64,000 nucleotides of DNA from Paramarasmius palmivorus (Eukaryota; Basidiomycota; Agaricomycetes; Agaricales; Marasmiaceae). The stretch is from NCBI GenBank assembly GCA_037176845.1, contig JAYKXP010000027.1, forward strand, positions 496,001-560,000, read 5' to 3'. The notes under the pieces are model-generated. The model did not search any database. It saw nothing but the letters and a program-made list of their open reading frames with translations, and was not told the origin of the DNA. The position numbers were made by a program, and so were the translations under genes. Shown in pieces: positions 55,626 through 64,000 of this stretch. Within the stretch, counting starts at the first letter, position 1, and every line of letters starts with the position of its first letter.

Positions 55626-58600
55626 TCCAGATGATTTCGATCAAGATTCTACCTTACCATAATTAATTCGAGAAAAAACTTTTTTGGGGGGGAGAGAACG
55701 AGAAAAATAATTCGGGATCATCGGGCGGAGGTCGCGGTCGTTGCTGAGGTGGCAAAGCACACTGTCACATCAGTGTCACACAACATTTGGGATCTGGATC
55801 GATTTCCCACGCACTCCCTTCGTTCCTTGCGCCAACATCACGCTCTAACCTTAGAATCAAGATATGGAATTCTCCTGTCGGATGTCTTTCTTACCGACCC
55901 AGGACCGAGCTAGTGGAAGCAAGCTGCAACATTGCAGCACAAGAGGTACTGAAACTCTTGCGCAAGTTCGCAATTTCCGCTGATCCTCTCTTGCCGAAGT
56001 GATGTTTCTTGGTCCCCATCAAATAAACTACAATTCGTCTTTTATTCACCGGGTTCAAGGGTGAAAAGTAACCTTTTTTATTGGTTCGCTAGCTTTCTTG
56101 ATTGCCGCTACTTGGATTCGCCACTGGTCTGTAGGCTCTGGATTTCGACCGCCACTCTTGAGGTTATGGGATATGTTACCTCGCCTACTCCTAAGTCTTG
56201 CGCTCTAATGCCGAGCTAAAAACAGCCTCTTTTGGGGCATGCATGTCAGCCTCGGTATGGGCATGTTGGGGTGAGTAAGACCGCTTTTCAAATAAACATA
56301 TTCATTGAGCCAAATGACGAACTAGGCTTCGTCCCAATTCCAGCTGGATCCGGCCAGAACTCGAAACTAATGTTTTCAGTTTCATCTCCGTCCTCAATCT
56401 GTCATGAGGCCGGGAGTGCTCATGTCGCACATGTCACGCTCCCGAGGTCGCCGTATGTTTTTCATGTTTTCCATTCGATATGTCATGGTCATTAACGACC
56501 TAAAGGCCCTGGGTATGTTGCCGTTAGCCTCATGCATCACAAAGCGTCTCCTATACTTCAGTTTCCATATGTCGCAACATATTCAGTTTGTTTTTCAGTC
56601 ATTGTAGTTTCCTCTTTCGTTCATTGTTTTTCTCACTCATTGTACTTCTTATGTACAGGCTGTGTCATATCCTGCGATGAGTACGGGTTGCTTAGCATGT
56701 CGTCCCACGACATACACAGATGACCTTCCGTGTGGCGGGCGGTGCCCATCATTTTTCTGTCCCAAACAGAAGCGGCGACAGAGAACCTATTTCCATTCCG
56801 ATTCCTCGACATCAGTACATCAACGACACTTCCCTCTTTACTGTGGCTATTAAGTCATAGAACGAAACATGCCTGTTCCTCATAATGCTCCTACTTGCCT
56901 CATCCGCTCTTCCTCAAAGCTCCGCTTTTCCACTATTGTATACTCCGGATCTAGTTCGTTTTTCATCGCCCGCCACTCATGCGCAAAAGCCCTAACTCAA
57001 GCTCAGCACTAGACTAATAACCGTTTGTTGCGATGACCACGGGTATCTATAGGTAACATCAGGTGCCATTGCGCTGGAATCTCCATTCTGTGATATCATT
57101 TTTGGTAGCAAGATGTACTGATTCAGGTGACTTTCAGAACAATCATACCCCGAAATAGGCGACCAGAGTCTGAAGAGTAGCCGTTCACCTGCTATTCGGA
57201 GATGAGGATCATGCTTGCGTACAGGAGCTTCTAGGTAAACATTTCTCGGTCAAAGGAGAGCTGAATTGACGACGAGTATTGTTAGGCGGCCAGACTGGCT
57301 ATAGAAGACCTCTAGCACTCCGTCCACTGATTCGTCACCTACCCGCACATTGCGCTGGATCCATATGTTGTAAGCAAGTCAATTCAGTGTACAAGCACTG
57401 CCAGGGGTTCATTTCATAAATGACCTCAATGGTAACGTTAACCGAAAGCTACACGCATGTGGTGGAAGATGGTGAGTTGTCTGCGTTCATTCTTGTACTG
57501 CCTAGGCTGCACTACACTGGCACAACCGCGTATAGCGACATGCTTGGCTTTGCACCGTGCCGCACTTGTAGGTGAGACTAAACTCAAGGTGCACACGTCC
57601 CGAAAAAAGATTTTTTTTGACCAACTGCTAACGCCTTACAGTCAATTCTCGCTCCCGCCGACCCTGAGTCCTGGATTTTCCTTTCTCTGCTTCTTCGATG
57701 ACGGTAACCGGAACATCGCTTCGGAATCCGGCCCAAAAGAGTTTTAACCTAAAAGCTTTTGTATTCCAATTCCCAACTATTCGAGCTTGAGTCATACACA
57801 TTAGGCGCTCGATGCATGTGGTGGCGCATCACGACGATCGTTGCTGTTAGTCTCAATTGACGCTCTGTCTCTAGGCCGTGTTTTCCTTTTGTCAATATCA
57901 CATCAAAAGTCAGAATCAACAGCAAAACAGCACTTGGCAACCTGGGTCACTCGATAAGCTGATCCCCTTCCTGTTTTTTCTGGTGAATGCGTAGACTATC
58001 CTCGTCAAGCTGTCTAACCTTAATCCTCATTTTCGCAATTTACACCTACTAGTCAACGCCACAGAGACGGCCCAATACCTAAATACGTCTTTGTCCGAGG
58101 AATGAGGGCGGAATACACATTTGGAGGGCTTTGTATGTAAGTAAATAACCTTATCTTTTACCTTCGATGTTCGATTTTGATCTAGGTCCGTCGACACCTC
58201 AATAGGTGCGTGTTTTTCTCCTCGGGGTTGCGATGTCAATTGTCCTAGTCCGTCATAGCAGAATTCATGGTAATTTATTTTCTGAGGGGGTCTTTCACCG
58301 CCGGTCTTCTAGTGGATTATATGATCGAGGGATCATTCGTTCTCGCGCTTTCTCGGGCGCGTGTCTGATATTCTTTATTCCTCGAGGTTCACGGTTTTCG
58401 GGTCACCATTCCTGCACTCCAATTAAGACACCGGATTGTATGATACGGTCAATCCTCCTGGGTTCTCGCATTATGAACAACGAAAGTCTCGCTCAGCGCG
58501 GGATGAAGGCTTCTTCGGTTGTTTGTGCCCTTGTCAATCCCCTGCCGACTTCGTTCGTAATGGCCATCTGGCAGGTTATTTCGGGTGTTTCCACTGATAA

Positions 58601-59457
58601 ACTCAAGAAGAGGCTTCTCGTGGAATCCAGGTTTCTAGACCATCATATCGCCATTTGTATACTCCAAGCAACAAAATTCTGGTCGATGTCAAGGTAGAGG
58701 GGTATATCTGATTTCTCGTGTACGGTGGCGCGTGTCTGATATTCTTTCCCGCTTCTCGTTCTCCTTCCAGGTAGAGATAACACGCCTACAAGAACAAGAG
58801 TCGGAGCTTGATCTCTCTTAGTAAATGAATGGATCACGAAATCGTGAAATTCGCGCACATGATTCTACGCCCTTATCTTGCATCCTCCTAAATTCTCGCA
58901 TCAAGTGCGGGAATCGTAGTAAATCGGTATGATCGTCGCAAGTCCTGTCTACGCATGTCCGTGTCTCTGTCCGCTTCAAACACCTCCGGACTACGAACAT
59001 CAAAAGTAATGCTTCTATGCGTTTGATGAAAGGCAGGTGTCGAGCCGCTTACTCGTGTGTTGGTCGGAGTTGACATTTGCGGACATTGCAGATTCATTGG
59101 AATCGTTTTACCAAAGACGTTTCAAGAAAGGGAATAGTTTACCGTATTCATCTTATGAGTCATGACCTAACGGTCTCCGTGTTCTTTCCATGTGGGATGT
59201 AAGACGGGCGCATGGTTCATAAAATGAAATGAGTGAGGCATTGCAATCAGACTAGAATCTCTGCAAGTCATAACTCACAAGTCAAGTCGGTGTTGGAGTG
59301 GAAAGGTCTTCGTCAGCAGGTGAATCACCTGTTCGATCTGATGCTATGTAAGGATCCCTCGACACGAACCTTGTAATGGTCTAATGTTATCCCCGAACTT
59401 GCGACTACGGAGGGTAGAGGCGAATACAGATTCTTAGGAATCTATGTCTGTTTCAGG
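55626..59457. other. Gene-poor region
   Basis: About 3.8 kb with many short open frames. The longest (58206-58697, plus strand) has no recognisable domain. CGCGTGTCTGATATTCTTT occurs twice (near 58359 and 58731). No RNA gene or mobile element is recognised. Confidence 0.4.
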
Positions 59458-59856
59458 ATGCTTGGAGCGGCAGTGTTACGGGAAAGAACCAAGAACTGGG
59501 TGTGTTTCATTAAATTCAAATGGGGAAGGTATCCAGAAGCGCCTTGGTACACGTACAAACAAGTCTTCTACGCAAGGCAGAGACTCTACCAAGGGATTGG
59601 GCGGATCAATAAGATTTCGATATCAAACTGTGATTTTTGGACATCTATAGCTTGGAAATCATATCCAGAGGCGACACTGGTCGACTGGGAAGTAAGCAGA
59701 GTACCGCATGGTAGAAGACGAGCGCATGTGAGCTTTGACATCAAGGAACGAACAAGGAGTTTTTCTCGCGTACCTTATCGTGACACCATAATTAAATTTT
59801 ATGATCCGTCGTTGTTTTTTCGGACACCCGAAAGTGTGGTAGATATTGAGCCATAA
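59458..59856 (+). CDS. Uncharacterised ORF, 132 residues
   Basis: The frame MLGAAVLRERTKNWVCFIKF is rich in Trp, Tyr and Arg: KWGRYPEAPWYTYKQVFYAR, NCDFWTSIAWKSYPEATLVD, SRVPHGRRRAHVSFDIKERT, KFYDPSLFFRTPESVVDIEP. The frame stays open about 90 bp upstream of the ATG, so there may be an earlier exon. The regular composition suggests real coding sequence or a recent remnant. I do not recognise the family. Confidence 0.35.
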   Translation: MLGAAVLRERTKNWVCFIKFKWGRYPEAPWYTYKQVFYARQRLYQGIGRINKISISNCDFWTSIAWKSYPEATLVDWEVSRVPHGRRRAHVSFDIKERTRSFSRVPYRDTIIKFYDPSLFFRTPESVVDIEP

Positions 59857-62800
59857 ACCGAGATCTAATGTGTCTGGAAAACAGAAAGACCATATTAGTA
59901 GGCTTGTGATTCTAGTGAGACTACTAGGCAGACCACGTCATGATAATGAAAGATTGAGATAAACTATCGGGCACCGAGTTAGTTCTTTCGGTGGAACATG
60001 CCCTCCTGAACTTCAAGCGAATCTAATTCCGGAAGTACACTGTCCTCGGACATTGGAAACGAAGCTGAATATGGCGCACGTTGGAGTGCCAGTCTCCCCT
60101 CTTCCTGATAACGGACAATGCTGATAGATGACTGTCATTGAGAAGCCAGTGGAAGGAGCTAGGCATCCAATTACAAGCTAGTACATACCTCCTTTATATT
60201 GTCAAATACTTCCTGTAAATGTCATGCCATTCGCGCTATTGACGTTCCAAGTTCGTTCACGTTGAGCAACAGTGACCTGCTTTGATATTGTCCCGTGAAT
60301 CGAGTGCTATGAAGATCTATCATCTATGCTTCGAATATATCACCATATGACTAGCATGGAACCAGCCGAGATCTGAATCAGCCATATGGATCAAACACGC
60401 CAAATTATGTTCTGATTCGAATTGTCTCAACACGGTAAGCTTCGTGATGGCGTGGGTCTTTTGTAGGTGCGAAGAGCGCAAGGAGATGGTCTGAGGATAA
60501 TGAAGCACTTTCGTTGGCAAGTATGTACAACCCTAGTGATGATTGATTAATAGCGCGTCAACTCGAGAAATGGGGCGTATTCGAGAGGGTGTATCAAGGG
60601 TGTATGCCCACGTATCTGCTCTTAACTGCTATTGCAGACCACGAGCAGTCGGTGCAAACGGCTAACCACTAATGATGAACGGAAAGAGAAAGGAGTTCCG
60701 GCATTTGCCGCGACTGATGCGAGCACTTGTTATCGAGGTACGTGTTCAATTCTCACTCGTACCACAATGCTGCAATAAAGGACTTTTCTATCGCATGAAC
60801 GAAAGCTTGAAACAAACCATTTCTCAGCAATCTTTGGCCAATAGCACCCGAAGATCTAAGTATCGGCTAAAGGACTTTTGTACATCTTGTGTAACGAAAC
60901 ACGAAATGACAACCTGCCGCTGCCACTGATATGCATCCCCAATGAAAAGCAAGAATCAGAAGCTAACGTTTATGTAAATGGACCTCCTGTTGTTCACTGA
61001 CCGAAATCTGCAGGTTTCGGTAGACAAATCCGTGCTCTCTTACTTGCAAACACATGTAAGACCACCTCAGGCTGCACTTTCAATTCGGTAGCCTTGCTGT
61101 GCAAGCAAGAAATCGCACTATTGGCCGAGGTAATGGCGAGAAGAGTAGAGCTAAACTTTGTTGCATTCGGTCGGGGGACAGTTGGTATTCGTTGAAGTCA
61201 TTGAAAAGAGGCTAGAGGAATCATTCTGGGCACTTCGATCTTTTCGAAGAATCAACAGTTGCCGGCTCATTGTATATCAACACGCTGTCCAACAATTCTA
61301 TGGTCTTCGTATCACTAGCATAATCTCGTCCATATCTACCATTCCCGTCACGATCGAAAACGCAGTGAACAACTCGGGCATGTGCTCCGAGTCAAATCTG
61401 ATTTTGACACATTTCAGCTGCATCCACGGTGGCCCAACACAATCCCGATAGTGATGAACTTGGAACTCATTTTGCTCTGGAAGGGGAGAGTGTCGCTACC
61501 TTGAATTCTGGGGAGGAATGTCATCCATTTGGACCCTACAGAAGCTTCAGGAGGGCGGTATGGGTAGTATTTGCGTCGCTGCCCGTGAGATACTGGGCCA
61601 TGACAATATGCATTGTGGTTGCTCTAGAAGGAGGATTAATCTGGGAATGAGGAGGTCTGAGTTGAATTGCGGTTTCGTTTTCCTGAGAGCAGTATGTGCC
61701 AGATATAAACCGAGAAATTGAGAGTGGGAATGTAAGATGATGATTCACGATGAATGAGCGCTCGAGTTGCGCTTGAGCGCCAAGTGCGCAATTTACGTTA
61801 TTGAGAGATCGAGCCTGCCCTAAACAAAAACCGTTGCCATTGACCACCATCAGTCTTCAGATTCATAACGGCAAAGTACGTCCATGGAGATATTCTTGTT
61901 CCTTCCAGGTTAACTCACAACCATTTCTACAGCCTAAAAAATTCGACTGGGATCAGCAAAGTGACGTTGCCTATGAAAGCCTCATGAGCAGCCAAACGGC
62001 CTAGTAGCAAGAAAGGTATGCTGTCTTCCGAGCTTCAAGCCACTTTCTCAGACTTGATGCCGTGTCATTTCTGTTTAGGTCCACACAACTGGAAAACATC
62101 TGTCATATGCACCGCAAAGTGACCCATACTGGGGTCTATGGCTCTTACTAGCATCCGTCGTCTTGGGGACCGGAAACATCTGTTCTATTTGGCAAAATTG
62201 ACTGTGAAAGAGAAGCAGAAAGTCAGGACTACGTTTTTTGGTGGGCGGGAAGCCATAGACATTGAGGGCTGGTCAGTGTTTCTGGTCTTGATCCGATACA
62301 GCTTGCAGACCTTGCTCTTGTAGACATGCAGCGCCCTAAACTCGCTTCAACTTGATTGTGCATTCCAACCACCACAACATTATCTTCACCAATCTTTGGA
62401 ACGCCTCATCGCTTCCAACCTGCATGATATCAATCAATTGCAACATCTCTGCAGCGCTGTTCTTCCATGACACTGTATGTTCCCATCCCCACTCACCAAG
62501 TAGCCTACTGGACGCTCTGGGCCAGTGTCGAGAGCGGGATTGGCAAGCCCGCACTCTACCAACGGGCATGGTTCAGGTGAGCTCCTGTCCCCAGATCTCG
62601 ATGTGTTCCGTGGCAATTACTCAACCTTTCATTAGATTAGTCGACAATGATGATTCCACAGTCTGCGTATTGGTGTATCCAGCCTACGTGTGTAGTCCCA
62701 AAATACTTCCTTGGTTTTGTTCTAACGCTTTCCAAGAGCATCCCTACGTTCCGAGCAAGCTTTTCCACATGCAAGACTGAACTAGGCGATGAATGGTCGT

Positions 62801-63213
62801 TAGTGCTAATACTAATGGTGCTTTAGCCTAGCCGGTCATGCGATGTTCAATCGAGGTGTTTGTGCCACCATCACCCCTCAGCGATTCAGTCTCCTCCGTT
62901 CTTTCTCAATACCCTTCACAACGCCACTTCGAACTATACACGAAGATACCCTTTTGGCCCACTCAGACATGTCCTTACGTTATCCACCTCTCGGATGAGG
63001 TGGCAGCTGTAGTTTCTTCGTTTCCCGGACGAATACTTCGTGACTATTAGGAACAGCTTTTGCCAAGTGCTATAGAATGGGATGTGGATTTTGGTGTCAA
63101 ACAGCTGGGTGGAAGCCGAGTTATTGGGGACCTTCGACCACTCGTTTGGTTTACACCTGGTGTTCTATTTTACCTTTGACGATCAGGGTATGGCAAGCGC
63201 AGAAACCATTATC
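59857..63213. other. Gene-poor region
   Basis: Short frames only. GAGCGCTCGAGTTGCGCTTG near 61757 resembles a dyad at 44106. No supported gene. Confidence 0.4.
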
Positions 63214-63303
63214 TGCCCCATGGCTGAGTTGGTTACAGCGTCCGACTGTTATTCACGCTAGTAAGACATCGGAAGGTCGTGAGTTCGAGCCTCACTGGGG
63301 CAG
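63214..63303 (+). tRNA. tRNA-Asn (anticodon GTT) with 16-nt intron
   Basis: The acceptor stem TGCCCCA pairs with TGGGGCA (63296-63302), with discriminator G. The D arm is GCTG-AGTTGGTTA-CAGC. The anticodon stem TCCGA/TCGGA encloses CTGTTAA with anticodon GTT at 63248-63250. The intron at 63252-63267 lies one base after the anticodon. The T arm is GTGAG-TTCGAGC-CTCAC. All stems pair fully. Confidence 0.93.
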
Positions 63304-64000
63304 CATGCACATTTCTTTTACCCCACGTGCCCGCGGTTCCCATACTGTACATCATCACGCTTTTCCACTGCTTTATAATTACCACCACTCTTTCCGCGTT
63401 CACCCTCTTTCCTCGCCTACCATGGTCTCTCTCAGTCCTTGACAAGTCGTACCCGGAACATTTGGGAAAAGCCTTTCGCCGTTCGGTTTTTCATGCCCAT
63501 CAAAGATAGAACGTCGAAGACTGAAACTCCATGCCAACGGCTCACCAGAGGCTCGCTTTTGCGTAGTTGTTGGGAAGCGATTAGACTCATAAGGACATAT
63601 GATGCATAATCTAAAGTATGTGGTCAGTTCGCATCCCATTCCGATAATTCCTTCCTAATATGAAACAGGCAGCTGGGCCCAACGTACCCAATCTAAGAAA
63701 CTAGGTTGTTCCATCCATTTGATTCCTCCGGAAGCAGAGAGATACATCGGAGCCTGAATAACATCTCAAAATCGTTACAATTCGACACAAGCGCATCGAA
63801 AACCATAGGGGAGGATCCCGTTTCGGAGAGAAAGCGATTGAGAAGGAATAGTCGGGGCTGCCGAAGGACTAGTACTATAGGTGCAGTTCAAGTTCTTTAT
63901 CGCTTCTCATAGCTCATGATTATGCTCCCCAGGCGAAGAAGTTCCTCTTTAGCCGCGTTAATCATGTCAAGCACTATCCTAGTCAATATCAGCGCTCGAA
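63304..64000. other. No supported gene to window end
   Basis: Short open frames without domains; a gene starting beyond the window cannot be excluded. Confidence 0.4.

Noticed and set aside
58206..58697. 163-residue plus-strand open frame
   Set aside because: No domain, signal peptide or splice structure; composition looks random and the region is gene-poor.
62352..62780. 142-residue plus-strand open frame and overlapping minus-strand frames
   Set aside because: Open on both strands without recognisable motifs; not enough evidence for either.

Overview
The window reads as nuclear DNA of a filamentous mushroom-forming fungus (Agaricomycetes, Basidiomycota). Coding exons are split by introns of about 50-65 nt with GT..AG ends, and the protein families are typical of that class: a GH76-like surface protein, CFEM proteins, F-box proteins, a KDZ-transposase-associated CxC5 protein, a 7TM membrane-protein family, ISG12/IFI6-like proteins and expanded cytochrome P450s. 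All gene models were built by hand: I joined reading frames across introns with visible splice signals. Internal exon edges are therefore less certain than the overall extents.

Layout. From 0 to 5 kb there is a membrane-anchored GH76-like gene (-) and a decayed CxC5 gene (-) framed by GTCCG-rich DNA. From 5 to 9.3 kb lie a small eight-cysteine secreted protein (+), two ISG12/IFI6-like genes (-), one fused to a new-looking N-terminal domain, and PHO88/SND3 (-). From 10 to 16.2 kb there is P450-1 (+), a mariner-type MITE, an NAPE-PLD-like metallo-hydrolase (+), a CFEM-GPI gene (-) and a weakly supported short gene (-). From 17 to 25.3 kb there are two F-box genes (+), an acetate-transporter gene (-) and a broken F-box-like copy (+). 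From 25.5 to 30.5 kb a 2.5 kb unit is tandemly duplicated, each copy with an intact 7TM gene (+). A large GT2 glycosyltransferase (+) fills 31.8-35.8 kb, followed by a secreted repeat protein (-).

From 37 to 51 kb is the most structured part: three paralogous P450 genes (+) in a head-to-tail array. Their spacers are themselves duplicated and carry a decaying minus-strand frame and a conserved palindrome. From 52 to 55.4 kb are tRNA-Ile (-) and a gene with four copies of a zinc-binding module (-). From 55.5 to 64 kb the DNA is gene-poor apart from one unknown ORF (+) and tRNA-Asn (+).

How the genes relate. Most neighbours look independent. The clear functional group is the four related P450s, presumably oxidising a secondary metabolite or xenobiotic, but no terpene synthase, polyketide synthase or peptide synthetase is visible here. 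The best candidates for something undescribed are the helical-domain/ISG12 fusion at 7.2-8.1 kb, the P450 array with its co-duplicated spacer elements, and the four-module zinc protein.
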